Virus record (IMG/VR): IMGVR_UViG_3300032117_000116
Span: 1 to 29,696 of that record
DNA: 29,696 bases
Strand: one strand, 5' to 3'
Source of the DNA: a virus
The number at the start of each line of letters is the position of its first letter. Within the stretch, counting starts at the first letter, position 1. The position numbers were made by a program, and so were the translations under genes. Below, in pieces: positions 1-8,912 of the stretch. The notes beneath the pieces were generated by a model. The model made no database searches. It worked only from the letters and a program-made list of their open reading frames with translations, and had not been told where the DNA came from.

Positions 1-2746
1 AAGAGTGCTGTAACGAATGCAAGCCACCTTCACTAAAGAATTGTGGGTTATGACTTTGAGGAAGTGTTCTTTCTTCCATATTGGTTGGCCCACCAGCTTG
101 CATGTGTGGCATGTTAGTTAAAGGAGAACCTTTTTCCCCAAATAAATCCGCATGAGTAGTTTGATGTCCGCGTATTAACTGTGGGGACATTGGTAAACTT
201 CCACCATCTGCTTTATGAATTATACCACCATTTTTGGCTTGTTGAATCTCTTGCAAAGATAGGGGGTTAATTGCTGCTGGGGCATAGCTAACAGTAGGAT
301 CAGGAGTATTACCAAATAATGAGGAAATTTGAGTTCCTTTTAACAGCGTTGCTTTTGGTGCAGCTGGCATAGCATTTGTTCCCATTGTCGTTGATGTACC
401 TGTACCTGTACCTGTACCTGTACCTGTACCTGTACCTGTACCTGTACCTGTACCTGTACCTGTACCTGTACCTGTACCTGTACCTGTACCTGCTGTTCCT
501 GTTCCTGTACCTGTACCGGCAGCAATAGCTGCTAAAGCTGCAGCAGCGCCGGCACCAATTGCCGTACCTGTACCGGTACCTGTTGCTGTTGTCCCTGTAC
601 CCGTACCGGTACCTGCAGTAGCTCCAGTGTTTGTTACTATCCCTGTGCCGGTTCCTGCAGTTGCTCCAGCTACAGTGGTTCCTGTTGCAGCAGTTCCTGT
701 TGTTGGTGTAGTACCTGTTCCGCTAACAGGGGTTGTGGCTATTGGCGTTGTTGTAGTACCTGTTGTTCCGGTTCCAGTACCTGCTGTTCCTGCACCAGTG
801 CCCGCACCACTTGTTCTGGTACCACCAGAACCAGTTTGGGCTCCAGTAATATCATCCAATATTCCTGAAGCTGTTTGGTCCGTTGGATTTTCAATTGCAG
901 CTATTTGTGTATCATGTTGAGCTTGTGTAATAGTACCGTTTTGCAATTGGGTATCTAACGAATCCATTGCAGCTATTTGATCCGAAGTCAATGCAGAAGC
1001 GTTTGGAGTTCCTTGAGTAGGACCGCCACTAACAGGATCCCCCGTTGGCTGTACAGGGAACACATCTGGAATTGGGGTCCCGCCAGCGGTTATATTAGTG
1101 CTAGTATTTGGTAAGCCCATCACACCAACACCCGGACCAGCTACCTGGCCTGATTGGCCTGTAAAGGTGGCCCCCGTTGTCCCTGTTGCCGCAGTGTTTA
1201 TAGATCCGTCTGAATTGTATACTGTGTTTGTAGCAGGATTAAAATATCCAGTTGATCCATCTGGATTTTTAACTTGAACGGTATTTGCTAAATCAACGGG
1301 GGATCCAGCTGAAGTATTAACTGGGGGGCCAGAAGTTGTTCCCGTAGCATCAATAGGGCTTTTAGCATTTATATCTATGGTAGTTGTTGATGGTAATCCA
1401 GACCCAAATGTATCCGCATATTTTGAAGACTGTGTAGAAGCCCCGATAATCTGACCAAGGTTATTGGTTAATGCTGTAGCAAGGTTTTGATTATTGAGTA
1501 TTGCACTAGCGCCAACTTTGGCTACGGCCCCAATTGCGTTTGTGACACCGCTTAACGTTTCCGGAGCAATACCAGCTGTTAAGTTCCCAGCGTAATCCCC
1601 AATTGCTGTGGCAGCTAAATTGTTTGTAATAGCACTAAGTAATTTTGCTGGATCCCCGCCTGTAGCTACTGAACCTAAAGCAGTAGCAGTTGCGCTAGTT
1701 AATAATCCAACTACTTGGCTTTTTGTTAGATTAAGTGCGCTTGCTACATCTTGAATATTAGCATCACCAAATAAGGATGTTACTGCGCTAGGTAGTCCCG
1801 CAGACACGCCTCCGCCTATTGCACCCTTTAATGCTGCAGTTTTAACATCCCCACCAGTGGTTGCAGCAACTAATGCAGAAGTACCCGCACCTAATACTGC
1901 AGCACCTAAAGTTGCAGCTCCTGCAGCTCCAGCACCTAATACAGCCTCACCAATAGCTAAAGAAGCCCCTGCGGTAAATGGGGCTGCTGCCATCATTGCC
2001 ATGACAGGTAACACAGTTCCAAAATTAACATTACCAGCACCAGCAGCGTTGTTGGCTGCTATTGTGTTATACGAGCTTTGGTATTGCTGATTTACTATGC
2101 TATTAATTTGTGCAGGAGCTATTCCTGCTTGTTGTGCTGCACCTGATATGTCTTGAATTTTTTGCTGCAACGCCGGAATATTTTTTCCACCGCTATAAGT
2201 CTTATCCATTGCCATACTACCGGCATAGTTTTGTAGCAAATTATTATAGTATAGTCCCGGGTTAGTGGACTTATAATTATACAAGGTCTGAGCTGCTTCA
2301 GGAGTCAAACCTAATCCTGCTATATCTGGATTATTAATAGCCGCGTTAGTGGCGGTTGGTATAAATTGACTAGCTGACGTTGCTCCACTATCTGACCCCT
2401 GTCCGGGAACAAACTTGTAATTCATTGCCGATGGATCTGTAGGGGCGTTTGTTGGAGTCCAAGTTAATATGGGCCCAGATTCATTTGGGTTAGGATTGGC
2501 ACTACTAACTTGTGTCCATCCTGGAGGAGGGTTGGCTTCACTATAGCTACCTACGTTGGTAGGAGTTTGAGCTGCTTGGTATTCTGGTGTACTTTGAATG
2601 GCCGCATTAATTGAACTTAACGGAGCACCAGCAGCCATTTGCTGCTCCCAATAGGCTAATCCACCAGCATCAGGAGCACGATTTAAATTCTGCTGATAAA
2701 GCTGAGAGATCTGCGAAGCGTATTGTGCTGGATCCGATGAGGCCAT
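1..2746 (-). CDS. Large virion-associated protein, DUF4214-like N-terminus and Gly-Thr repeats (C-terminus beyond window)
   Basis: An open frame runs from the ATG at 2746 to the window edge with no stop, giving at least 915 residues. The first ~50 residues ([18 protein letters not shown] ... STPEYQAAQ) match the DUF4214 pattern, a helical module found in surface and linker proteins. A middle region of roughly residues 215-420 is rich in Ala/Gly/Val and could associate with membrane. Next comes a Gly/Asn/Thr-rich part, then ~140 residues dominated by Gly-Thr dipeptides. The visible end has GG-containing motifs ([17 protein letters not shown]) typical of long phage internal or tail proteins. 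It is the first gene after a copy of the conserved promoter-like element (2765-2806). By position after the tail genes it may be an ejected internal protein or tail-tip protein; this is inference. No strong Shine-Dalgarno precedes the ATG. Confidence 0.72.
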   Translation of the reverse strand, partial: MASSDPAQYASQISQLYQQNLNRAPDAGGLAYWEQQMAAGAPLSSINAAIQSTPEYQAAQTPTNVGSYSEANPPPGWTQVSSANPNPNESGPILTWTPTNAPTDPSAMNYKFVPGQGSDSGATSASQFIPTATNAAINNPDIAGLGLTPEAAQTLYNYKSTNPGLYYNNLLQNYAGSMAMDKTYSGGKNIPALQQKIQDISGAAQQAGIAPAQINSIVNQQYQSSYNTIAANNAAGAGNVNFGTVLPVMAMMAAAPFTAGASLAIGEAVLGAGAAGAATLGAAVLGAGTSALVAATTGGDVKTAALKGAIGGGVSAGLPSAVTSLFGDANIQDVASALNLTKSQVVGLLTSATATALGSVATGGDPAKLLSAITNNLAATAIGDYAGNLTAGIAPETLSGVTNAIGAVAKVGASAILNNQNLATALTNNLGQIIGASTQSSKYADTFGSGLPSTTTIDINAKSPIDATGTTSGPPVNTSAGSPVDLANTVQVKNPDGSTGYFNPATNTVYNSDGSINTAATGTTGATFTGQSGQVAGPGVGVMGLPNTSTNITAGGTPIPDVFPVQPTGDPVSGGPTQGTPNASALTSDQIAAMDSLDTQLQNGTITQAQHDTQIAAIENPTDQTASGILDDITGAQTGSGGTRTSGAGTGAGTAGTGTGTTGTTTTPIATTPVSGTGTTPTTGTAATGTTVAGATAGTGTGIVTNTGATAGTGTGTGTTATGTGTGTAIGAGAAAALAAIAAGTGTGTGTAGTGTGTGTGTGTGTGTGTGTGTGTGTGTGTGTSTTMGTNAMPAAPKATLLKGTQISSLFGNTPDPTVSYAPAAINPLSLQEIQQAKNGGIIHKADGGSLPMSPQLIRGHQTTHADLFGEKGSPLTNMPHMQAGGPTNMEERTLPQSHNPQFFSEGGLHSLQHS
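398..490 (-). repeat. Perfect 6-bp tandem repeat encoding (Gly-Thr)n
   Basis: The plus strand reads acctgt for 15.5 perfect consecutive copies. Read on the minus strand in the frame of the surrounding gene these are GGT ACA, i.e. alternating Gly and Thr. Imperfect versions of the same dipeptide continue to about position 830. The perfect nucleotide identity of the core, against the degenerate flanks, suggests recent expansion by slippage. Confidence 0.9.
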
Positions 2747-2764
2747 GTTTTACCGTTTAGTTTA

Positions 2765-2806
2765 TTCTATATACACTAATGCAAAAAATAAGGCAAAAAC
2801 GCCCTA
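2765..2806 (-). promoter_or_regulatory. Conserved late promoter-like element, copy E
   Basis: On the minus strand AGGGCG (2805-2800) is followed by a 15-nt spacer and TTGCATTAGT (2784-2775), then GTA and TATAG. The spacer allows a small hairpin (AGGGC with GCCTT, one G-U pair) followed by a run of Ts. The element starts 3 nt after the TAA of the 89-aa gene, and its core ends 28 nt upstream of the next ATG at 2746. One of five copies with identical core and spacing. Confidence 0.7.
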
Positions 2807-2808
2807 GT

Positions 2809-3078
2809 TTAGTGGGATTTACCGTTAATACTTAACGACACTTCATTGGCCCAATCTTGCCAGTTTTCAAAAGTATCCGGGTCAGGAATTGGAAAAGCAG
2901 AAAACGTAAAAGTACTGGCAATTAAAGATGCTGCATCTTTCCAATTTTCTTCAGAAGTATGTGGGATGTTTAGTTGACCATAATAAATAATGAAATTACC
3001 GTTCCAGTCTTCCCAGCTTGATAGCTCTGGAACAAAAGGAAAAAACTGCTGATTGTGTTTATTGACATAAGTTGTCAA
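2809..3078 (-). CDS. Small phage protein of unknown function (89 aa)
   Basis: An 89-residue protein rich in Trp, Phe and acidic residues (WEDWNG, FENWQDWANE), with no signal peptide or membrane segment. It overlaps the upstream 724-aa tail gene by ATGA (start 3078, upstream stop 3075-3077), so translation is probably coupled. Its stop lies 3 nt from promoter-like element E, making it the last gene of its transcription unit. Its position directly after the nozzle/hub candidate suggests a small tail accessory protein, but I do not recognise the family. Confidence 0.75.
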   Translation of the reverse strand: MTTYVNKHNQQFFPFVPELSSWEDWNGNFIIYYGQLNIPHTSEENWKDAASLIASTFTFSAFPIPDPDTFENWQDWANEVSLSINGKSH

Positions 3079-5249
3079 GGTCTTTCGTCCCCAAATTCAG
3101 CAGTAATCATTAAACGTCCCATTTCAAAATTACCATCAATGGTATTAGATTCAAACTTAATGCGAACTAAACGATGTTCTACACGAAGGTCAATTTTGTC
3201 TGTACCTGGTTCGAAATAGAAAGGTCCAGAATCCTCTTCAATAGTACTATTTGCAAACTTACGCCCTAAAATCGACATAGACATGGTGCCTGTTTGCAAA
3301 AAGTTAGGCTCAATACGGCGTAAGTGCATCCGTCGATTGACACCAACTAAACTATCTTGACTTGGATTGCCTGTTAGCCAACTGATATCGCTAGTAGTAA
3401 TGCTTGAATAGACTGCGCTTTCAGTGTTTAAATTAACTTGGTTTTGACCAAACTCATGCTGCCAAATAGTAAACCCGCCACTTTGAATAAATACAGAAGA
3501 ACCAACCGCTGGAGTAAAAGGAGATTCTTCAGTGAAGGTAATTAAAGTAACACCTGGAGTGCCTATTGTAGTGTTGTAAATAAGTGTTGCAGCAGATACT
3601 TGATAGGTTGTATTAAAATCTCCAGTTGTGGTAAACGTGAAGATTGTTCCTGGAGCCAGCTGAGGTGTAACATCACCAGATATATACATTTGATCTAAGC
3701 CAGGTGCTGCTAGACTAGCTGGGTGCTGTATTACTGTAAGCGGGGCACTAAAGGAGGGATTATAATTCCAACTTGCCCAAATAGGTGTTGGAAAAATCTC
3801 TGTTGTATATCCACAAGAGCGCTGAGCTCCAGTTGCTTGTCCAGCATCATACCAAATCTTATCTTTAGTATTATAAATAATAGCATCTGTACACTCTGTT
3901 GCTGTACCTCTAGGATAAAAGAACCAGATCTCGTTGTATCGTGGAACTTTAGTAGCCCACACTTTTTGACGTTGTGTATAGTTAATGTTATCAAAAAGAT
4001 AATTTACGTTTTTATCATTAGGAACTACTACTACACTACCGTTATAAGCATAGAATCGGTCAACACCCATCCACCAATAGACGCCATCCATCTCCACAAT
4101 TGCATTGGAAGACATGATTGAAATTTGACTGGAAATAATATCATAGGTCCAGTATTGGCTAGTAGGTGTTGTACTAGAAGCTGAAGAGTTAAAAGAAACG
4201 CGAATAAGGGAATCGGTAGCCCAAAATAAACCTGCGGGAGAGTTAGTACCCCCTCGCATTGGCATACCTTTAACTATCTTAGAAGACGACACGTTAGTTT
4301 GGTTTGCTAAAGGCCCATTCCAATCATAGAAGTTTTGACTTGCGTAAGTGCTACTAACGTTATTATTAGCAATATAGCCATGTGAGCCATAAACAAAAAT
4401 AAACGGATATAGTACTGTAACCCCACCATCAACACTAATTGGTTGGTATGTTGGATTTTGCCCGCCGCTATCGGAAAGGCCAGTAAAGTTCCAAGTGTTT
4501 GCTGAAGTAGGAGCGATATTTCCAACTAAAACTTGTGATGGAACCCCGTTATCAATATCAATTAAGTTATATCCTGGATGCGCAAAAATAGATAGCTGAC
4601 CACCCTGTGGGCTAAATTGAGCATCAAATTGCCAAGTAACACGGTACGGACCATCTTGAGGGTCTTCAATAAAGGTAAGAACATTATTAAGCCAAACTGT
4701 TGTTGGGCTTCCTGACAACGTTCCTGTAAAGTTTACAGTTGTATTGGGGGCTGTATAAGAAGATGTTGTTGTAACATAGTTTACCGGGGTAATCTGGTTA
4801 AAGATTACATTAGTTCCGGTTGGAAACTGTGAAGTAACATTACCAGCAATTACAAAACTAGATGTGGTGTGAGATACTAATGTAAACGGAACAGTTCCTG
4901 GAAGCGTATTTGCAGTAAAAGGCCCGCTACCGGTACCAAAGTTAATCCCACAAGTAAACACATCAAGCTCTTGATAGTTACCAGCAAAAATGTAGTTGAC
5001 TCCATTGTATGGTTGCACAACCATGCCACGATATATACCAACGTTACTAGTAAAAAGTGTGCGATAGCCACCCATTTTTTTAGGATCGCCACGCTGGAAC
5101 CTACACCACACGCCATCTGTATACTGGTCATTTTGAAACTGAGTACCATCGCGCTTAATCCCAGCTGGAATAGCTAAGCTGTAAATTGATGTGTACTGAG
5201 AAGGGCCTTGTTGTGGGCTATTCTGTTGTTGCTGATTATCAGCTGCCAT
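3075..5249 (-). CDS. Putative podovirus tail nozzle/hub structural protein (724 aa)
   Basis: A 724-residue, Ser/Thr/Asn/aromatic-rich beta protein. After a Gln-rich start, a segment at about residues 30-60 reads GIKRDGTQFQNDQYTDG then VWCRFQRGDPKKMGGYR, a pattern I associate with large podovirus tail hub or DNA-stabilisation proteins (P22 gp10-like, propeller-type nozzle). Two Thr-rich stretches (about 105-185 and 510-575) look like inserted beta domains. The C-terminus contains VNRRMHLRRIEPNF and EHRLVRIKFES. It starts directly after the stop of the 422-aa gene (TAA then ATG) and lies downstream of two connector-like genes, the order expected for a portal-adaptor-nozzle tail. The family call rests on pattern and context; a generic tail structural protein is the alternative. 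Confidence 0.68.
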   Translation of the reverse strand: MAADNQQQQNSPQQGPSQYTSIYSLAIPAGIKRDGTQFQNDQYTDGVWCRFQRGDPKKMGGYRTLFTSNVGIYRGMVVQPYNGVNYIFAGNYQELDVFTCGINFGTGSGPFTANTLPGTVPFTLVSHTTSSFVIAGNVTSQFPTGTNVIFNQITPVNYVTTTSSYTAPNTTVNFTGTLSGSPTTVWLNNVLTFIEDPQDGPYRVTWQFDAQFSPQGGQLSIFAHPGYNLIDIDNGVPSQVLVGNIAPTSANTWNFTGLSDSGGQNPTYQPISVDGGVTVLYPFIFVYGSHGYIANNNVSSTYASQNFYDWNGPLANQTNVSSSKIVKGMPMRGGTNSPAGLFWATDSLIRVSFNSSASSTTPTSQYWTYDIISSQISIMSSNAIVEMDGVYWWMGVDRFYAYNGSVVVVPNDKNVNYLFDNINYTQRQKVWATKVPRYNEIWFFYPRGTATECTDAIIYNTKDKIWYDAGQATGAQRSCGYTTEIFPTPIWASWNYNPSFSAPLTVIQHPASLAAPGLDQMYISGDVTPQLAPGTIFTFTTTGDFNTTYQVSAATLIYNTTIGTPGVTLITFTEESPFTPAVGSSVFIQSGGFTIWQHEFGQNQVNLNTESAVYSSITTSDISWLTGNPSQDSLVGVNRRMHLRRIEPNFLQTGTMSMSILGRKFANSTIEEDSGPFYFEPGTDKIDLRVEHRLVRIKFESNTIDGNFEMGRLMITAEFGDERP

Positions 5250-6518
5250 TTAAAACTGTCCACCGCTAATTGAGCTTGCAGTAAGCCTTGCATTTATAGT
5301 GACTAAAGGGGCAGATAAGTTTGTATTATCTACGTTAATTATTTCTACAGCGTTTGCCGATAACCCCAAAACGCCAGTACCTTGTAGGTATACACCTGTA
5401 GTATTATCATTTAAAAACGAGTAAGAGGGCGCCCCAGCATTTCCGTTAACTGCCTTAAACAAAGATGAGGATGAAGAGTTTAAAATATATAAAAACTCAC
5501 CATCACTTAATAATGTATAAATGTTGCCAGTTGTTAGCGATATTGGCGCTTGGCTGCTACCTTGGTTTTGAAATGTAATATTGTACCCAGATTGGTTAGT
5601 ATTATTAACCAAAATATACAACTGAGTAATTGCCGGAAACGTTACTGCTAAAGTCTGAGTACGAGTACCAGATTGCGCAATATATGTTTGAATAATTGGA
5701 GCATTTGAAACCAGGTTTAATGTATTGGCCGAAATTGCGTCTACATCATATGTTGCAGCTGTGAATACTAAATTGTTTGGGGTTGTCCACCCAACAGTAA
5801 TATATCCACCGGAACTTGTATTATAAAAAATGTATCCTGAATCACCAGGATTAGTAGCAATTGATGTGCTGCCGTTAATTAGCTGTGGTGATGTTGGTGT
5901 AAACGTCAAGGTACCAGAGCCATTATTTCTAAATGCTATAAACCAACCTGTAGTTAAAGACGCAACGGAAGGCAATACAATGTTACCCACTCCCCCCAAC
6001 CAATTATAAGTTGAAGCCCTACTTACGTTATTGATAGTTGGGGCAGCGGAAATGTTTACAATGTTTTGAGTTACTGCTAATTGCCCGCTTACTGTTGTTA
6101 GTCCTGCACCAGCTAATGAAGCTGCATCTGCGGAGGAAGTTCCCGTTCCAAATGTTACATTACTCCAAATACCGGCTGTAGTTGTGTTATTGGTTAAATA
6201 AAAGTATTTAGAAACCCCTGGGTTAATTGTTACACTATTTCCGTTAAGAAAGTCTGTAATAACAAAAGAGTTAGTTCCTAAATTCCTAAAAAGAATATCA
6301 GCGCCTAGTGTTCCTTGATCTCCTTCAGGCAAACTAATAGTAAGGCCAGATGTGGAAGGAGTACAATCAATAATGCGAGCAGCGGGTGTTTGGCTACCAT
6401 TAACTGTACTGGGCCAAAAAAGTGATACATTAGCGCTGAAAGGAAGTGCAAGATAAGATACATCTGTTGGGGTAACAACAGTGCCTGTAAAAGGGGATGT
6501 GTAAACTGGAGTAGTCAT
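5250..6518 (-). CDS. Virion structural protein, fibre/tail associated (422 aa)
   Basis: A 422-residue, low-charge beta protein rich in Asn, Ser, Thr and Gly, with no signal peptide. It has repeated segments of similar style (FRNLGTNSFVITDFLNG near residues 75-95 and FRNNGSGTLTFTP near 195-210), suggesting two related beta modules. The C-terminal part (GNAGAPSYSFLNDNTTGVY, LGLSANAVEIINVDN) resembles the motif that precedes the head of many phage fibre proteins. It sits between the adaptor and nozzle candidates, 3 nt after the adaptor stop. A tail-proximal fibre or tail-anchoring protein is likely; the exact role is unknown. Confidence 0.65.
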   Translation of the reverse strand: MTTPVYTSPFTGTVVTPTDVSYLALPFSANVSLFWPSTVNGSQTPAARIIDCTPSTSGLTISLPEGDQGTLGADILFRNLGTNSFVITDFLNGNSVTINPGVSKYFYLTNNTTTAGIWSNVTFGTGTSSADAASLAGAGLTTVSGQLAVTQNIVNISAAPTINNVSRASTYNWLGGVGNIVLPSVASLTTGWFIAFRNNGSGTLTFTPTSPQLINGSTSIATNPGDSGYIFYNTSSGGYITVGWTTPNNLVFTAATYDVDAISANTLNLVSNAPIIQTYIAQSGTRTQTLAVTFPAITQLYILVNNTNQSGYNITFQNQGSSQAPISLTTGNIYTLLSDGEFLYILNSSSSSLFKAVNGNAGAPSYSFLNDNTTGVYLQGTGVLGLSANAVEIINVDNTNLSAPLVTINARLTASSISGGQF

Positions 6519-6521
6519 CTA

Positions 6522-7136
6522 TTAAGGTTCCTGAACCGTTGTATTTCGATCCACTCGACGTGAATTGTCTTCTTTTTTAATTGCTGCAAGTGCATCTGTA
6601 TAATAGCCTTTCCAAACTGGTAGTTTGTCTAAAGCTTTTAAATACCCTTGTGCTTGTAGTAATGCTCCGTACAACATAGCTTGTGGGGCGATAGTTGTCC
6701 ATAAGTTTTGTTGATTTGCAGTATCTAAAGGCTGAATTTCAGCGTAATAAATAATTTCTACAGGATAACTTTGATCTGGAATAGGAGCAAAGTTCCAGTT
6801 ATTGTAGTCATAGTCCGCGTAGTATTTAGGAACGCCTTCATCAGATTCTGAAATATACTGAGCTACATAGTCTTGACTACGTAACAAAATAGGCTGTCCA
6901 TTAACCTTCATAGAAACTGTTTTGCGCCATCTAGCAGGCTTATTGAGAACTGTTTGCTCATCAGCTAATGAGGTTTCTACAACAATAAGTTGCATGAACG
7001 TTTTTAATTCAGCTGCAATAGATGATTCTGCTAAAGCTATTAAGTTAGGAATTTGAGCAATAAAATCTGCATCATTACGTTCCATGTATTGCTGGATGTT
7101 TAACACCAGCGAATCGTAGGTCATTATTACGCTCAT
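6522..7136 (-). CDS. Head-tail adaptor-like protein (SU10/podovirus type)
   Basis: A 204-residue mostly helical protein: TYDSLVLNIQQYMERND ... FIAQIPNLIALAESSIAAEL, then a KPARWRK/VNGQPILLR strand region and a C-terminal helical part ending in RNTTVQEP. This matches the small adaptor proteins that dock on the portal in SU10-like and related podophages, which begin with a helix, carry an LxxAE..I motif and have a central P..Y.......Y..FAP.P segment (here KYYADYDYNNWNFAPIPD). The start at 7136 overlaps the GIY-YIG gene by ATGA; a second Met at residue 5 (7124) is an alternative start. Its natural upstream partner is the gp4-like connector gene, now separated from it by the endonuclease gene. 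Confidence 0.72.
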   Translation of the reverse strand: MSVIMTYDSLVLNIQQYMERNDADFIAQIPNLIALAESSIAAELKTFMQLIVVETSLADEQTVLNKPARWRKTVSMKVNGQPILLRSQDYVAQYISESDEGVPKYYADYDYNNWNFAPIPDQSYPVEIIYYAEIQPLDTANQQNLWTTIAPQAMLYGALLQAQGYLKALDKLPVWKGYYTDALAAIKKEDNSRRVDRNTTVQEP

Positions 7137-7672
7137 TTTAAAACCTTATATCCATACTTAGCTGCATTTCTGTAAACCCTATTAGTTAATGTAGAATATT
7201 TAATTCCAAGGTGGCTGGCTAAATCTTCAAAGCTGTTGTAAATAATACTTTCATATTTGACTTTAACTTTTTTAACATCGGATAATTTTTTACGTTCTTC
7301 GGCTGTTTTAATTCTTCCTACAGCCCAAGGAGTTGGTCGGGACATGCCTTTTAAAGGGCTTACGTAATTGTCTCCACGATACTGGGATGCCGGAGGTTTT
7401 GCGCCGCCTTCAGCAATATTCCAGCCAATTTGCTTAGTTGGCCTAATCTTTGCTTCTAAATTGTAACAGTATGTTTCTTGACCAATTAAAACAACTTCTT
7501 TAATTAAATTGTCCCAGCCATATTTTTTAATAGCTGCTTTAAGGTGTTGATTATCTGAATATCTGCTATGCCTAAACCAGCGAACTTGTGTATTTTTAGA
7601 GACACCAACATACCCCTGACTAAACATGTCAGTATGGTCTTTATGACGAATCCAATACAAAGAAGTACTCAT
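7133..7672 (-). CDS. GIY-YIG homing endonuclease
   Basis: A 179-residue endonuclease. The N-terminal GIY-YIG nuclease is visible as LYWI (5-8) and GYVGVS (20-25), with conserved R31, HLKAAIKKYGWDN (43-55), the presumed catalytic Glu in NLEAKIRP (E73) and the GWNIAEGG signature (83-90). The C-terminal ~40 residues (YNSFEDLASHLGIKYSTL ... NRVYR) look like a NUMOD1/helix-turn-helix DNA-binding element, as in intron- or gap-encoded phage endonucleases. It is free-standing between two connector genes and overlaps both neighbours by ATGA, so it was inserted without disturbing either frame. It probably promotes its own spread by cutting endonuclease-free relatives near this junction. Confidence 0.9.
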   Translation of the reverse strand: MSTSLYWIRHKDHTDMFSQGYVGVSKNTQVRWFRHSRYSDNQHLKAAIKKYGWDNLIKEVVLIGQETYCYNLEAKIRPTKQIGWNIAEGGAKPPASQYRGDNYVSPLKGMSRPTPWAVGRIKTAEERKKLSDVKKVKVKYESIIYNSFEDLASHLGIKYSTLTNRVYRNAAKYGYKVLK

Positions 7673-8742
7673 CTCGTATAGTAAGAAATATTGGGTTGCA
7701 GATAGATTGGAGATTTATCACGGTCTTCTTCACTAGCTTGAAGGAATGCTTTTTCAGCTTGTACTTCAAGATATTGTACTCTAGTCATATCAACACCTGG
7801 AATCTGCATTGATAAAGAATGTGATAATTGTTTTTGAACACAGTTTAACCAACGATCGGGAACATAAATTTGATTTGTTAACGATCCAACATCTTGCATT
7901 TGAACTTCAACAAGCAATTGAAACATTTGAAAATCATTGTTGGGAACAGGCCACAGGTACATTGAAGGCTCAATAGTACGGTCAAACCAATACTGCAATG
8001 AACGAACTGAAGGGAACTGTTTGTTTGGTAAATTCCAGTAATCATCACGATTAAGACGTGCTAGTGGAATAACTTGTTGGCTTGTTGAAAATACAATTTG
8101 ACGTAATGAAAACGTATTCAGTGTATCGGTATTACGTAAGCGATAGTACGGATATGGTTGGGTAATGTTTATGTTAAAGTAAGCCCACTCACGGTCCCCC
8201 AAAGTTGTTTCAGGTAGCGTTTGGGTATTTACCCAAGTGATACCATCGTAACTGGTTTCGTATACTAGATTATATGTATCGGTTGTATTTGGGCAATAAG
8301 CATTGAAGCCAACATAGAACACACGTTGTTCCGGATTAAACGCGCCTCCAAACCAGTTTTCAACTAGGGTGGAAGTTGCAAAAACACCTGGAGATAATTG
8401 TTGGCTAAATAATACTGAAGCATTTGGATTGTCTAAAGGCAGCGCAGCAGTAGGTTGAAAATTTTGAACATATACCCAGTTTGCTTCACGTACATCAATA
8501 ACTGTCTTTGGTAGAGTTAAAATTTGTTGGTCTGTTTGTGCACCAAATAGTTTATTTTCTAACAACCAAAGATTAACACCACGGTTGGATAGGTTCTGTA
8601 AGTTATAAAACAAAGCCTGTTTGGCTGCTCCAATAAGCTCAGGTGTTATTTCTTCTGCAGTTTTACCAGCATCACGAAACGCGTATGAGATTAACTGGTC
8701 AACATTGATTGTTGTCTGTCCAGTTGTATTACTATAGGCCAT
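7669..8742 (-). CDS. gp4-like head-tail connector/tail accessory protein with inserted beta domain (357 aa)
   Basis: Residues 1-90 are helical (ISYAFRDAGKTAEEITPELI ... LFYNLQNLSNRGVNLWLLENK), typical of podovirus tail accessory/connector proteins (P22 gp4-like). The family core resumes at about 224 with PLARLNRDDYWNLPNKQFPS and MYLWPVPN, and ends in helices (PDRWLNCVQKQLSHSL). Between them, about residues 95-222 form an extra beta-rich module with a discoidin-like look (YETSYDGITWVNTQTLPE, YFNINITQPYPYYRLRN, FSLRQIVFS), absent from minimal family members. GGAAGGT lies just upstream of the ATG, which follows the stop of the 55-aa gene by 1 nt. It probably sits between portal and nozzle. Confidence 0.75.
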   Translation of the reverse strand: MAYSNTTGQTTINVDQLISYAFRDAGKTAEEITPELIGAAKQALFYNLQNLSNRGVNLWLLENKLFGAQTDQQILTLPKTVIDVREANWVYVQNFQPTAALPLDNPNASVLFSQQLSPGVFATSTLVENWFGGAFNPEQRVFYVGFNAYCPNTTDTYNLVYETSYDGITWVNTQTLPETTLGDREWAYFNINITQPYPYYRLRNTDTLNTFSLRQIVFSTSQQVIPLARLNRDDYWNLPNKQFPSVRSLQYWFDRTIEPSMYLWPVPNNDFQMFQLLVEVQMQDVGSLTNQIYVPDRWLNCVQKQLSHSLSMQIPGVDMTRVQYLEVQAEKAFLQASEEDRDKSPIYLQPNISYYTR

Positions 8743-8743
8743 A

Positions 8744-8911
8744 TTACCTTCCGCGGCCAGCGGCTCGCTTGGTTACTTTATTGGGTAGTTTGGATTGTTT
8801 TTTACCAGAAGCTATAAATTCTTTAGCTACTTTTTTCGGTATTCCAAGAGTACTTTTGCCTTCTGCAGCTGCATACATAGCGCCTTGTTGGGCTTTCGAT
8901 TTTATCGGCAT
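8744..8911 (-). CDS. Small basic phage protein (55 aa)
   Basis: A short frame from the ATG at 8911 to the TAA at 8744-8746. The product begins [19 protein letters not shown] and continues with [15 protein letters not shown] to a Lys/Arg-rich end. The pattern K-S-x-A-Q...M-x-A-A-A-x-G...P..VA.EF is common in small phage proteins near head-tail genes; its role is unknown to me. It is packed tightly between neighbours: 1 nt after the upstream stop, and its own TAA is 1 nt before the connector ATG. That packing and the recognisable pattern make it a real gene despite its size. Confidence 0.82.
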   Translation of the reverse strand: MPIKSKAQQGAMYAAAEGKSTLGIPKKVAKEFIASGKKQSKLPNKVTKRAAGRGR

Positions 8912-8912
8912 G

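Noticed and set aside
340-525. A 61-aa minus-strand frame of alternating Gln-Val.
   Set aside because: It is an alternative-frame reading of the Gly-Thr repeat in the long gene at 1-2746, which has domain-like sequence on both sides in its own frame.
627-920. Plus-strand Val/Pro-rich frame.
   Set aside because: Antisense shadow of the Gly-Thr-rich coding region; low-complexity composition follows from the repeat, with no ribosome site or gene context.
1869-1878. A possible sixth copy of the TTGCATTAGT core (reads CTGCATTAGT).
   Set aside because: It lies inside a coding region, has one mismatch and no AGGGCG at the 15-nt distance, so it is a chance match.
1857-2090. Plus-strand Ala/Pro-rich frame of 77 aa.
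   Set aside because: Antisense shadow of the Ala/Gly-rich part of the long minus-strand gene; no other plus-strand genes exist in the window.
4307-4525. Internal minus-strand hydrophobic frame of 72 aa within the nozzle candidate.
   Set aside because: It has no ribosome site, lies entirely within a well-supported gene and resembles out-of-frame reading of a Ser/Thr/Asn-rich sequence.
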